Positions 8,301-16,289 are shown, numbered from the stretch's first letter. The stretch is DNA of 64,000 bases from Streptomyces cucumeris (GCF_024295805.1 NZ_JANCLX010000015.1:121378-185377); one strand, 5' to 3'. Made by a program: numbers and translations. The notes: a model not told the origin generated them from the sequence alone.

Positions 8301-8640
8301 GCTTCTCCAGATGCGCCACGGCTGGGCCGAGCCCGGGTTGCGCACCACCCGTACCCGCCGTGCCCTGGCCGCCGCCCACGCCGCCGGGCTGATCGGCACC
8401 GAGGACGCCCAGACCCTCGACGAGGCGTGGGTGCTGGCGACCCGGGTCCGCAACGGTGTGATGGTGGTCCGCGGCCGCTCCGGCGACACCTTCCCCAGCG
8501 AGGCCCGTGAACTGGCCGCCGTGGCGCGGTACCTGGGCTACGGACCGGGGCACGTCGGGGAGATGCTGGACGACTACCGCCGCACCACCCGCCGGGCGCG
8601 CGCCGTCGTGGAGCGCCTGTTCTACGACTACGAGGGCTGA
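5389..8640 (+). CDS. glnE: Bifunctional glutamine synthetase adenylyltransferase/deadenylase
   Basis: 1083-residue enzyme that adds AMP to, and phosphorolytically removes it from, the regulatory tyrosine of glutamine synthetase I. Two nucleotidyltransferase domains are clear: VIGMGKCGGRELNYVSDVD from about residue 221 (deadenylase half) and VIGMGRFGGHELSYGSDAD from about 798 (adenylylation half), each with the GG...SD-x-D metal motif. The ATG at 5389 has GGGAGG at 5375-5380. Between the halves, residues about 692-757 form an Ala/Pro/Gly-rich linker that makes the protein longer than the roughly 1000 residues I expect for the family. Its target GlnA, with Tyr397, is encoded at 57808-59217. Confidence 0.95.
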   Translation: MSVPQGRRSSNVTRLLRHGFTDASSAQRLLDVPELSAVRSDPVLLEALGATADPDLALRGLVRLVEALPEDAGEGRNGGQRAGSRQALLDTLVTAKPLRDRLLGVLGASEALGDHLARHPQDWHALVTYEPADLHPTTPEFEQALAEGVWSGPGAELPRPDALRIAYRRALLAIAARDVCGTTDVTQAAAELADLATATLRAALEIAAEEQPEDAAACRLAVIGMGKCGGRELNYVSDVDVIFVAEAVDGVEEGKAVQAATRLASRLMRICSDVTVEGTIWPVDANLRPEGRNGPLVRTLSSHVAYYQRWAKTWEFQALLKARPMAGDAVLGQAYVDALAPMVWQAVERENFVPDVQQMRRRVVENIPAAEIDRELKLGPGGLRDVEFAVQLLQLVHGRSDESLRSGTTLDALAALAAGGYVGRSDAAALDAAYRFLRSMEHRIQLYRLRRTHLVPEEEADLRRLGRSLGFRTEPVTELGTAWRRYAREVRRLHEKLFYRPLLDAVAQLEPGEIRLSSQAAGQRLEALGYADPVSALRHLEALASGVTRKAAIQRTLLPVLLGWFADSADPDAGLLGFRKVSDALGKTPWYLRLLRDEGAAAENLARVLSTGRLAPDLLLRAPEAVALLGDPGGLRPRGRRHLEQEVLAAVGRADGAEQAVAAARGVRRREMFRTAAADIIDSARLANGAVRPTVSWPPPGDEGSGGTAARTAPAPAAPRGAPEVPTALRAAEPHLPAGTSRARSGAGATSAEEPPADAGALVDMVGDALSDLNAAAIAGALRAAVSDTWGDELPTRFAVIGMGRFGGHELSYGSDADVLFVHEPREGADEQEASRAAFAVANEMRRLLQLPTVDPPLLIDADLRPEGKSGPLVRTLASYAAYYRRWSLVWESQALLRAEPVAGDPELGGRFIELIDPLRYPAEGLGEDAVREIRRLKARMESERLPRGADPTTHAKLGRGGLSDVEWTVQLLQMRHGWAEPGLRTTRTRRALAAAHAAGLIGTEDAQTLDEAWVLATRVRNGVMVVRGRSGDTFPSEARELAAVARYLGYGPGHVGEMLDDYRRTTRRARAVVERLFYDYEG

Positions 8641-8728
8641 GAGGACCACCACGACCACCGGGCCGGGACGGCCACCGGGCCGAGGCGCGGCGGCGCCGCT
8701 GTCAGTGGTCTGTGGCAGCCTGCGGAAC

Positions 8729-9262
8729 ATGGGAACAGCGGCGCCATGGCGCGGACCGGTGCACGACGACCTCCTCGCGGCGCGCGAGCGGGTCTATGAC
8801 GTCTGCGGGTTCGCCTGCTCGGAGCCGGTGCCGGAGCCGGAGAGCGCCGAGTACGCGGCCTGTGGCTTCGAGCTGGACGGCCTGGCGGTCCGCTTCCGGG
8901 TGGCGAAGACGACCCCGACCAAGACCGGTCAGTTCGTCACGGTGTGGCAGCGGTCCGAGGAGGGGCCGATCCGGCCGTTCGACATGGCGGACGGGGTGGA
9001 CCTCTTCATCATCAGCTCACATGAGGGTGACCGCTTCGGGCAGTTCGTCTTCCCGGGCGAGGTGCTGCGCGTGCGGGGCATCGTCTCCACGGACGGCGCC
9101 GGAGGGAAGCGGGCGTTCCGGGTCTATCCGCCCTGGGCCGAGACCACCAGCCGCCAGGCCCGTGCCACCCAGACCTGGCAGCTTGCGCACTTCCTCGACA
9201 TCCCGGAGGCGGGAGCGGTGGACACCGCCCGCGCCCGGGCGCTCCATCAGCCGCGCAGATAG
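8729..9262 (+). CDS. MepB-family protein
   Basis: 177-residue soluble protein of the MepB (PF08877-type) family, known from the S. aureus mepRAB operon but of unestablished biochemical role. Seen: the family core FRVAKTTPTKTGQFVTVWQR around residues 57-76, an ISSHEGDRFGQFVFPGEVL block, and a C-terminal FRVYPPW segment. The ATG at 8729 is the first start after the glnE region; upstream frame is noise. It converges on the PAS/HTH regulator and its last 16 bp overlap that gene's end. No MATE pump gene is nearby, so a resistance role is not supported here. Confidence 0.8.
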   Translation: MGTAAPWRGPVHDDLLAARERVYDVCGFACSEPVPEPESAEYAACGFELDGLAVRFRVAKTTPTKTGQFVTVWQRSEEGPIRPFDMADGVDLFIISSHEGDRFGQFVFPGEVLRVRGIVSTDGAGGKRAFRVYPPWAETTSRQARATQTWQLAHFLDIPEAGAVDTARARALHQPRR

Positions 9263-9912
9263 TTGTAGACGGTGGCCCGGGAGACCCCGAGCAGTTCGGT
9301 GACCACCTGGACGGAGTGCTTCATCTGGAGGAAGCCGCGCGTCCGCAGCGAGCGGACCAGCTCCTTCTTGGCCGGGGTGCCCAGACTGCGCGGGGTCTGG
9401 CCGCGGGCCGCGGCGAACTCCTCGACGACGGTGCGCAGCTCGGCGGCGGTGCGCGCGCGGAGGGTCTCGGTGAGCGGCTGCTCCTGCTCCTCGGTGCGCA
9501 CCAGGTTGGTGAGGCTGCGGGCGACACTGGCGAACAGCGAGACATCGAGGTTGAGACAGATTGCGGCCACATAGGTGCCCGCGCTGTTCTTGATGCCGAT
9601 GGAGGTGCTTTTGGCCGGGCGGCCGTCGGGGAAGCTGTTGGCGTAGTTCTGGACGATGCCGGGGAAGCCGGGGTCCTCGATCCGGGCGAGACCCAGTTCG
9701 GTGGCCGGATCGCCGACCTCGCGGCCGGAGAGATTGCTCTCGATGGCGCGGATGGCCCGGTCCGGATGGCGCAGGTCGTGCAGAACCACCTCGCACAGTC
9801 CGGGGAACATCCGGCCGATGGCGGTCACGATCTTCTCGGCCTCGCGCAGCAGCAGTTCGTCCTCGGCGGTCCCCTCCGGCCGCGGTTCCTCCGGCGGTCG
9901 CTGTGCGGTCAT
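9247..9912 (-). CDS. PAS/HTH transcriptional regulator, DauR/YheO-like
   Basis: 221-residue DNA-binding protein. The N-terminal 120 residues match the YheO-like PAS sensor (MFPGLCEVVLHDL..., SIGIKNSAG...), and the C-terminal 60 residues are the HTH_22 type ending LLGVSRATVYNYLRG. DauR of Pseudomonas, which controls D-arginine catabolism, is the best-known relative. The start ATG overlaps the stop of the preceding PLP enzyme gene as ATGA (9909-9912), so the two are translationally coupled and the regulator probably senses a substrate or product of that enzyme. The ligand is unknown. Confidence 0.85.
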   Translation of the reverse strand: MTAQRPPEEPRPEGTAEDELLLREAEKIVTAIGRMFPGLCEVVLHDLRHPDRAIRAIESNLSGREVGDPATELGLARIEDPGFPGIVQNYANSFPDGRPAKSTSIGIKNSAGTYVAAICLNLDVSLFASVARSLTNLVRTEEQEQPLTETLRARTAAELRTVVEEFAAARGQTPRSLGTPAKKELVRSLRTRGFLQMKHSVQVVTELLGVSRATVYNYLRG

Positions 9913-11075
9913 CGCGGGTCACCGCCCTCCGGGGCGAAGAGCGCCGCCATCGTGCCGGCGGCCTTCAGCCCCGATCCGGTGAGCATCACGGCCGTGGTCT
10001 CACCGGGGCGGATGGCGCCGCGCGCCCGGAAGAGGTCGATGGCCGCGGCGGCGGTCGCGCTGGTGGGTTCGGCGTACAGGCCCATCGCGGCCAGCCGCCG
10101 CACGGCCGCGACGATGGCGTCCTCGGGCACGGCGGCCATATCGCCCCCCGAGCGGCGGATCGCGCGCAGCACCTCGGGGTGGCGGACGGGCCGCCGGATG
10201 GCCGTGCCCTCGGCGATGGTCGGCGCATGCTCGAACGGGACGGGGTCCTCGGTGCCCGCGGCGAAGCTGGCCTGGAGCGGGGCGCAGTGGGCGGGCTGGG
10301 CGACCAGCAGTCTCGGGCGGCGGCTGATCCGGCCCGCCGCCAGCAGTTCGGAGAAGCCGAGGTCGCAGCCGAGGACGGTGCTGCCCGCCCCGGCCACCGT
10401 CACCACGGCGTCGGGGGCGGTGAAGCCGAGGTCCTCCCACAGTTCGTAGGCGAGGGTCTTGACCCCCTGGAGGAAGAAGGGGTGCCAGTTGTGGCTGGCG
10501 TAGTAGGTGTGCTCCGACTGGCGCAGCGCCTCGGCCGCGGTGGCGTCCCGGTCGCCCGGCACCACCTGGACCTCGGCCCCGTACGCCCGGCTCTGGAGGA
10601 CCTTCGCCGGGGAGGTGCCCTCGGGGACCAGGATCCTGGCCCGGATCCCGGCCGCGGCGCAGTACGCGGAGACCGAGGAGCCGCCGTTGCCGGAGCTGTC
10701 CTCGATCACCTCGCGGATGCCGTGCCGGCGCAGGGCCGAGATCATCACGCTGGTGCCGCGGTCCTTGAAGCTGCCGGTGGGGCTGAACCACTCCAGCTTG
10801 AAGTGGACCCGATTCCCGCCCCAGTCCTTCTCCACCAGCGGGGTGCACCCTTCTCCCAGGGACACCGGGGCGTCGAGGCGCACCGGGAGGGCCGCCCGGT
10901 AGCGCCACAGGGAACGGTCCCCGGTGTCCACCTCCTCATGGCTGATGCCGGGGAGCGCGGAGATGGTGAGCGGAGCGCCGTCGTCACCGCGCCAGCGCGG
11001 TTCGTCGATCGGGTACGTGGCGCCGGAGCGCTCATCGACGTAGTGGGGACCGGGGGTGGGGGATTCGGCTCGCAC
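9909..11075 (-). CDS. PLP-dependent enzyme, threonine synthase/threonine dehydratase-like
   Basis: 388-residue fold-type II PLP enzyme acting on an amino acid. The PLP lysine lies in TGSFKDRG, the phosphate-binding loop in SSGNGGSSVSAY, and the C-terminus carries LTGSGLKA. The N-terminal part (HYVDERSGATYPIDEPRW...LGEGCTPL) looks like threonine synthase, but an amino-acid lyase or dehydratase is equally possible. A GTG at 11075 is chosen over a TTG at 11111 because TTGACC-N17-CAGAAT lies across the upstream codons and places transcription start at or next to this GTG, giving a leaderless message. It forms an operon with the PAS/HTH regulator. Confidence 0.8.
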   Translation of the reverse strand: MRAESPTPGPHYVDERSGATYPIDEPRWRGDDGAPLTISALPGISHEEVDTGDRSLWRYRAALPVRLDAPVSLGEGCTPLVEKDWGGNRVHFKLEWFSPTGSFKDRGTSVMISALRRHGIREVIEDSSGNGGSSVSAYCAAAGIRARILVPEGTSPAKVLQSRAYGAEVQVVPGDRDATAAEALRQSEHTYYASHNWHPFFLQGVKTLAYELWEDLGFTAPDAVVTVAGAGSTVLGCDLGFSELLAAGRISRRPRLLVAQPAHCAPLQASFAAGTEDPVPFEHAPTIAEGTAIRRPVRHPEVLRAIRRSGGDMAAVPEDAIVAAVRRLAAMGLYAEPTSATAAAAIDLFRARGAIRPGETTAVMLTGSGLKAAGTMAALFAPEGGDPR

Positions 11076-11082
11076 CTTGGAT

Positions 11083-11111
11083 ATTCTGTTTAGATCTAGA
11101 CCCTTGGTCAA
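11083..11111 (-). promoter_or_regulatory. Sigma-70-type promoter, probably leaderless
   Basis: On the minus strand: -35 TTGACC (11111-11106), 17-bp spacer, -10 CAGAAT (11088-11083). The predicted start falls at or within a base or two of the GTG at 11075. The spacer contains the palindrome TAGATCTA (11091-11098), a possible operator. Confidence 0.6.
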
Positions 11112-11134
11112 GGGCTTATTGGCGGATTCCCGGT

Positions 11135-11208
11135 GCTCCGAGAGTGCTCCGAGCGCGCTCCGAGGCTGCTCCGAGTGCGCCCCGAGAGCCGCTCCAGTGC
11201 TCTTCGAG
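11135..11208. repeat. Seven 11-bp iterons upstream of the PLP-enzyme promoter
   Basis: GCTCCGAG recurs at 11135, 11146, 11157 and 11168, then GCCCCGAG at 11179, and weaker copies at 11190 (CGCTCCAG) and 11201 (TCTTCGAG). The period is exactly 11 bp, close to one helical turn, so the copies face one side of the DNA. The array starts 24 bp behind the -35 hexamer of the PLP operon and ends 18 bp from the HAD gene stop. Confidence 0.75.
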
Positions 11209-11225
11209 AACGGGGGAACACTCGT

Positions 11226-12161
11226 TCAGGAGCGTGGGAACAGCCGTTCCAGCACCACCGCGACCCCGTCCTCGTCATGGCCGGGCGCCTGTTCGTCGGC
11301 CACCGCGACCAGGTCCGGATGGGCGTTGCCCATCGCGACCCCGTATCCGGCCCAGTTCAGCATCGGGATGTCATTGGGCATATCGCCGAAGGCGATGGTC
11401 TCCGCGGGGGTGAAGCCCATCCGGTCCGCCGCCCGTTGCAGCCCCACCGCCTTGGTCACACCCGCGGGCAGCACCTCGATCATCCCCTTCTCGGAGTGGG
11501 TGACGGCCACCTCGCCCCCGCCGATCCGCTCGGCGACCGCCGTGACCAGCGCGTCCGGCAGCTCCCGGTGGCGCATCAGCACCTTCTCGATCGGCCCGGA
11601 CCACAGCTCCGCCCGGTCCGCGGCCACCCCCCACCCGGGCCGTATCCGGTCGGCGAAGCGCGGGGTGACCACGAAGCGGTTCTCGGGCGCGGCGGTGACC
11701 ACCGCGAGCTCCAGCGGCCCCGCGCCCAGTTCCTCCTCCGTGCGCTCCACCACCGAACGGGCCAGCGCCCGGTCCAGTGCCGCGGAGACCAGCAGCCGGT
11801 CCGCGCAGGCGTCGTAGAGCTGTGCGCCCTGTCCGCACACCGCGAGCCCCCGGTAGCCGATCGCGACCAGGAACTCCCGGCAGGACGCGGCCGGACGCCC
11901 GGTGACCACCAGATGCCGTGCTCCGGAGCGCCGGGCCGTGGCGAGCGCCTCACGGGTGCGGACGGAGACCGTCAGATCGCCGCGCAGCAGCGTTCCGTCC
12001 AGATCGGTGGCCACCAGCGGGAAGCGCGGTGGCGCGGTCCGCGGGCGGGGGAGCATGGGAGCGGTCCCGGCGGTGGTGGCTGAAGTGGCGGCGTCGGCGG
12101 TGTGCACGGTGCCGGTGGTCCCTTTCGTCACGCTCGTCGTGCCCGGTCCGCGAAGGGGCAC
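11226..12161 (-). CDS. HAD-superfamily (Cof-type) phosphatase
   Basis: Cytosolic HAD phosphatase of the Cof/YbiV class, acting on sugar phosphates or similar small molecules. Motif I is VATDLDGTLL, motif II is VVTGRP, the lysine of motif III is in GVTKAVGL, and motif IV is AFGDMPNDIPML; the cap domain lies between motifs II and III. The start is uncertain: the longest GTG (12161) gives 311 residues, but family length suggests the ATG at 12056 (276 residues, motif I near residue 18). None has a strong ribosome site. Substrate unknown. Confidence 0.8.
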   Translation of the reverse strand: MPLRGPGTTSVTKGTTGTVHTADAATSATTAGTAPMLPRPRTAPPRFPLVATDLDGTLLRGDLTVSVRTREALATARRSGARHLVVTGRPAASCREFLVAIGYRGLAVCGQGAQLYDACADRLLVSAALDRALARSVVERTEEELGAGPLELAVVTAAPENRFVVTPRFADRIRPGWGVAADRAELWSGPIEKVLMRHRELPDALVTAVAERIGGGEVAVTHSEKGMIEVLPAGVTKAVGLQRAADRMGFTPAETIAFGDMPNDIPMLNWAGYGVAMGNAHPDLVAVADEQAPGHDEDGVAVVLERLFPRS

Positions 12162-12298
12162 ACCCCGGGCCGCGGACTCCGCGTCGAGCCCCTGGAGTCG
12201 GTGGAGAACGGCACCAGAATGGCGGGCCGGAAAGAGACGATCAAGCTGTGCAGGCAGCGGCGATCACACCGGGCGGAGACGGGGCCCGACCCGGCCCC

Positions 12299-13180
12299 TC
12301 AGGCCGTCCGCAGCTCGCCCTCGCGCTCCGCGGCCGCCATCCGGCGGCCGCTCACCTGCTTGGGCAGCCGGGCGGGCGTGGTGCCGTACCAGAGGTAGGA
12401 CAGCGAGAAGCCGACGGACAGACAGAGGACACCGCCGACCGCGTCCATCCAGAAGTGATTGGCCGTCGCCACGATCACCAGCAGGGTGACCGTGGGATAG
12501 AGCAGTCCCAGCGCCTTCACCCACACCGGCCGGGCCAGGGTGGCGACGGCGATACCGCACCACAGCGACCAGCCGATGTGCATCGAGGGCATCGCCGCGT
12601 ACTGGTTGGACATCGCGGCCAGGTTTCCCGAGGCCATCGAGCCCCAGGTGCGGTGCGCCACCACGGTGTCGATGAAGTGGCCGCCGTGCATCAGCCGGGG
12701 CGGGGCCAGCGGGAAGAAGTAGTAGCCGAGCAGCGCCACGCCCGTGGTGGCGAACAGCACCAGCCGGATGGCGGCATAGCGGCCGGGGTGCCAGTGGTAG
12801 AGCCACACCAGCACCCCGAGCGTCACGACGAAGTGCAGCGTGGCGTAGTAGTAGTTCATGCCCACGATCAGCCAGCCGATCGAGTCGATCGCTTGGTTGA
12901 CACCGTGTTCGAAGGCCATGCCGAGCCGGTGCTCCCACCGCCAGATCCAGCCCGCGTTCCGCAGGGCCTCGGACTTCTGCTCGGGGACCGCGTTGCGGAC
13001 GAGGGAGTACGTCCAGTAGCTGACGGCGATGAGGGTGATCTCGAACCAGAGGCGGGGTCTGCGGGGGGTGCGCATCCGGGCCATCAGCGTGGTGTGTCCC
13101 GCCGGGCGTGCCCCGGTCGCCGCGATGGGTGGCGGGGTGGCCGTCCGGCCCTCCGGAGTCCTCACAGTCGCTTCACCCAT
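12299..13180 (-). CDS. PAP2-superfamily integral membrane phosphatase/transferase
   Basis: 293-residue multi-pass membrane protein with about six hydrophobic segments. The PAP2 catalytic pieces are visible: SMHIGWS (motif 2 histidine) and NHFWMDAVGG (motif 3 histidine), with PPRLM in the place where motif 1 is usually poorly conserved. This subtype resembles inositol phosphorylceramide synthase-like and bacterial lipid phosphatase proteins. The ATG at 13180 lies after a short GC-rich gap. It is probably a lipid phosphate phosphatase or phosphotransferase at the membrane surface; the lipid is unknown. Confidence 0.8.
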   Translation of the reverse strand: MGEATVRTPEGRTATPPPIAATGARPAGHTTLMARMRTPRRPRLWFEITLIAVSYWTYSLVRNAVPEQKSEALRNAGWIWRWEHRLGMAFEHGVNQAIDSIGWLIVGMNYYYATLHFVVTLGVLVWLYHWHPGRYAAIRLVLFATTGVALLGYYFFPLAPPRLMHGGHFIDTVVAHRTWGSMASGNLAAMSNQYAAMPSMHIGWSLWCGIAVATLARPVWVKALGLLYPTVTLLVIVATANHFWMDAVGGVLCLSVGFSLSYLWYGTTPARLPKQVSGRRMAAAEREGELRTA

Positions 13181-13295
13181 AGGGCAACAGTCTGCCAGAC
13201 GCGACCCCCTGACAGACCGTCCGCACAGCGGTTCCGGGTCGCATATGTGCCGGTTCGGGGGGTCCCTTACGGGGTGTACGGCGCCTTACGTCCGG

Positions 13296-14348
13296 CTATG
13301 TCGTCCGCTCCGCCGCGGCGCTGCGCGCCGGGTGGCCGTGGGCCGAGGCGGTCGAACCGCGGACGACCAGTTCGGGGAGGAAGACGAACTCGCTGGGCGG
13401 GGCCGGGGTGCCGCCGATCTCCTCCAGCAGGGCCCGCACCGCGGCCTGCCCCATCGACTGCACCGGTTTGCGGATGGTGGTCAGCGGCGGATCGGTGAAG
13501 GCGATCAGCGGGGAGTCGTCGAAGCCGACGACGGAGATGTCCTGAGGGACCGCCAGATCCCGCTGCCGGGCCGCCCGTATGGCCCCCAGCGCCATCATGT
13601 CGCTCGCGCAGACCACCGCCGTACAGCCCCGGTCGATCAGCGAGGATGCCGCCGCCTGACCGCCCTCCAGGGTGAACAGCGAATGCTGGATCAGCTCCGC
13701 GGACTCCTCCGGCCCGAGCCCGAGCCGGTCCCGCATGGCCTGCTGGAAGCCCTCGATCTTGCGCAGCACGGGGACGAACCGCTTGGGCCCCAGCGCCAGC
13801 CCGATCCGGGTGTGGCCCAGCGAGACCAGATGGGTGACGGCCAGCAGCATCGCCGCCCGGTCGTCGGGGGAGATGAACGGCGCGCGCACCGCGGGCGCGT
13901 AACCGTCCACCAGCACGAACGGCACACCCTGGCCGCGTAGCTGGTCGTAGCGCTGCATATCGGCCGAGGTGTCCGCGTGCAGTCCGGAGACGAAGATGAT
14001 CCCGGCCACCCCGCGGTCCACCAGCATCTCGGTGAGCTCGTCCTCGGTCGAGCCGCCGGGGGTCTGGGTGGCCAGCACCGGGGTGTAGCCCTGTCGGGTC
14101 AGCGCCTGCCCGATCACCTGGGCGAGCGCGGGGAATATCGGATTCTCCAGCTCGGGCGTGATCAGTCCCACCAGACCCGCGCTGCGCCGGCGCAGCCGCA
14201 CCGGGCGCTCGTAGCCGAGGACGTCCAGGGCGGCGAGGACGGACTCGCGGGTCGCCGCGGCCACCCCCGGCCTGCCATTCAGGACGCGGCTGACGGTGGC
14301 TTCGCTGACCCCCGCCTGGGCTGCGATGTCAGCGAGCCGTGCGGTCAT
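13296..14348 (-). CDS. malR: LacI-family regulator MalR, copy 1
   Basis: 350-residue repressor expected to block maltose/maltodextrin genes until an inducing sugar binds. The N-terminal HTH (RLADIAAQAGVSEATVSRVLNG, here abbreviated as RLADIA...SRVLNG) and hinge are followed by a periplasmic-binding-type sensor ending in GFDDSPLIAFTDPPLTTIRKP. The ATG at 14348 puts the HTH at the very start as in relatives; longer frames are artefacts. It lies 25 bp downstream of aglA copy 1 and is probably cotranscribed with it. A second close paralogue is at 21169-22203; which is the S. coelicolor MalR orthologue is unclear. Confidence 0.88.
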   Translation of the reverse strand: MTARLADIAAQAGVSEATVSRVLNGRPGVAAATRESVLAALDVLGYERPVRLRRRSAGLVGLITPELENPIFPALAQVIGQALTRQGYTPVLATQTPGGSTEDELTEMLVDRGVAGIIFVSGLHADTSADMQRYDQLRGQGVPFVLVDGYAPAVRAPFISPDDRAAMLLAVTHLVSLGHTRIGLALGPKRFVPVLRKIEGFQQAMRDRLGLGPEESAELIQHSLFTLEGGQAAASSLIDRGCTAVVCASDMMALGAIRAARQRDLAVPQDISVVGFDDSPLIAFTDPPLTTIRKPVQSMGQAAVRALLEEIGGTPAPPSEFVFLPELVVRGSTASAHGHPARSAAAERTT

Positions 14349-14373
14349 GGGATTGGACTGTACCGGTCGTATG

Positions 14374-16035
14374 TCAGATTGCCCACCACGCGCAGCAATC
14401 AGGAGGAATGCGCACCGTAGCGGCACGGTACGCGAGCGGCGCGGAGGACAGCAGCGCGCGCCCCGGAACGGGAAGCTCGACCTCCTCCCCGAGGGTGTTC
14501 AGCGTGCACAGAAACCCCGGTCGGGACAGCGCCAGCACCCCCGCGGGGGCGTCGAGCCAGGTCATCCGGCCGTCACCGAGGCCCGGCAGCTCCCGGCGCA
14601 GCGCGAGTGCCGAGCGGTACAGCTCCAGCGTAGATCCGGGGTCGCCGGTCTGGGCCTCGACCGAGAGTCCGGCCCACTCCGCGGGCTGCGGCAGCCAGCT
14701 CCCCCCGGGGCCGAAGCCGTGGCTGGCGCCCGAGCGGGACCAGGGCAGCGGCACCCGGCAGCCGTCACGGAAGCCGTCCTGTCCGTCCTGTCCGTCCTGG
14801 CCGTCGGGGGAGGTGCGGAAGAACGCCGGGTCCTGGCGGCACTCGTCCGGCAGATCCACGACCTCCGGAAGGCCCAGCTCCTCGCCCTGGTAGAGGTAGA
14901 CCGAACCGGGCAGCGCCAGGGTGAGCAGGGCCGCGGCGCGGGCCCGGCGCAGGCCCCGCGCAGGGCTGCCCTCGGCGTAGCGGGTGGGGTGCCGGACCAC
15001 GTCGTGGTTGGAGAGCACCCAGGTGGTGGGGGCGCCCACGGACGCGGTCGCGGCCAGCGACTCGTCGATCACCGTGCGCATCGCCGCCGCGTCCCAGGGG
15101 GACTTGAGGAACTGGAAGTTGAACGCCTGGTGGAGCTCGTCGGGGCGGACGTACAGGGCCAGCCGCTCGGGGCTGGGCGCCCATGCCTCGGCGACCCCGA
15201 TCCGGTCACCGGGGTAGGAGTCCAGCAGCCGCCGCCAGGAGCGGTGGATCTCGTGCACCCCGTCCTGGTCGAAGAAGGGCAGCACCTGGGAGCCGATCAG
15301 CTTGGCCTGTTCGGTACGGCCGATATCGGGCATCCCGGCCGCCTTGACCATGCCGTGGGCGACATCGATACGGAAGCCGTCCACGCCCAGGTCCAGCCAG
15401 AAGCGCAGCACCGAGTCGAATTCCTCGCGCACCTCGGGGCTGTCCCAGTTCAGATCGGGCTGCTCGGGGGCGAAGAGGTGGAGGTACCACTCGCCCGGGG
15501 TGCCGTCGGCACCGGTGGTGCGGGTCCAGGCGGGGCCGCCGAAGACCGACTCCCAGTCGTTGGGCGGCAGTTCGCCGTCCGCGCCCCGGCCGGGCCGGAA
15601 GTGGTAGCGGGCGCGGGCCGGGCCGCCGGGCTGCTCGGCGAGGGCCGCGCGGAACCAGGGGTGCTGGTCCGAGGTGTGGTTGGGCACCACATCCACGATC
15701 ACCCGCAGTCCCAGCTCATGGGCGGTGCGGACCAGGTCGTCGGCGTCGGCGAGGGTGCCGAAGAGGGGGTCGACCGCGCGGTAGTCCGCGACGTCGTAGC
15801 CCCCGTCGGCCTGCGGGGAGGCGTAGAAGGGGGTCAGCCAGACGGCGTCCGCGCCCAGCGCGGCGAGATGCGGCAGCCGTGCGCGGGCCCCGCGCAGATC
15901 ACCGATGCCGTCGCCGTCGCTGTCGGCGAAGGACCGCACATACACCTGGTAGATGACGGCGTCGCGCCACCAGCCGGGCCCTCCGGACGGTCGCGCGGTG
16001 TCGGCCTGGAGGGAGGTCGTGAGCTCCTGGGTCAT
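14374..16035 (-). CDS. aglA: Alpha-glucosidase AglA, copy 1 (GH13)
   Basis: 553-residue cytosolic GH13 enzyme that would hydrolyse imported maltose and maltodextrins to glucose. The GH13 regions are clear: DVVPNHTSDQH (region I), DGFRIDVAHG with the nucleophile Asp (region II), GVAEAW with the acid Glu (region III) and LSNHDVVR (region IV). No signal peptide, which fits use of MalEFG-imported sugar. The ATG at 16035 begins MTQELTT; it is divergent from malE across an operator region. A 9-bp tandem repeat encodes GQDGQDGQDG near 14780-14806. Sister to the aglA at 19478. Confidence 0.9.
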   Translation of the reverse strand: MTQELTTSLQADTARPSGGPGWWRDAVIYQVYVRSFADSDGDGIGDLRGARARLPHLAALGADAVWLTPFYASPQADGGYDVADYRAVDPLFGTLADADDLVRTAHELGLRVIVDVVPNHTSDQHPWFRAALAEQPGGPARARYHFRPGRGADGELPPNDWESVFGGPAWTRTTGADGTPGEWYLHLFAPEQPDLNWDSPEVREEFDSVLRFWLDLGVDGFRIDVAHGMVKAAGMPDIGRTEQAKLIGSQVLPFFDQDGVHEIHRSWRRLLDSYPGDRIGVAEAWAPSPERLALYVRPDELHQAFNFQFLKSPWDAAAMRTVIDESLAATASVGAPTTWVLSNHDVVRHPTRYAEGSPARGLRRARAAALLTLALPGSVYLYQGEELGLPEVVDLPDECRQDPAFFRTSPDGQDGQDGQDGFRDGCRVPLPWSRSGASHGFGPGGSWLPQPAEWAGLSVEAQTGDPGSTLELYRSALALRRELPGLGDGRMTWLDAPAGVLALSRPGFLCTLNTLGEEVELPVPGRALLSSAPLAYRAATVRIPPDCCAWWAI

Positions 16036-16053
16036 AACCGCGAACGTAACAGC

Positions 16054-16227
16054 TCTGCAATGCCTTGCGGAAGAGATTGCAGAAGCGGGCGAGGCGCCCC
16101 TGAGCGCGCCCCGGCGCGTGTTCTCCGCGTTCACGGGGGTAGGGGCGGACATCGGCAGGACACGCGGACGTAACGAATCCGGGTGCCTTGCAGAAAATTC
16201 CCGCAAGGTCTTTCGAGTTTCTTGCAG
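16054..16227. promoter_or_regulatory. MalR-type operator cluster between aglA copy 1 and malE
   Basis: TTGC-centred heptamers are scattered in both orientations: CTTGCGG (16064-16070), ATTGCAG (16076-16082), CTTGCAG (16187-16193), CGCAAG (16202-16207) and CTTGCAG (16221-16227). They resemble the CTTGCAG-type repeats reported for Streptomyces MalR. The first group lies by aglA copy 1, the second by malE. Confidence 0.7.
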
Positions 16228-16289
16228 CCCTGTTACGTTCCTCGGCAACCCGGGGCCGCGATGACGCGGCCGGTCTTGGAGGAGTTCAG

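Noticed and set aside
5365..8730. 1121-residue open frame antisense to glnE
   Set aside because: High-GC shadow: Gly/Arg/Val/Gln-rich, no domain, fully overlapped by the clear glnE reading frame.
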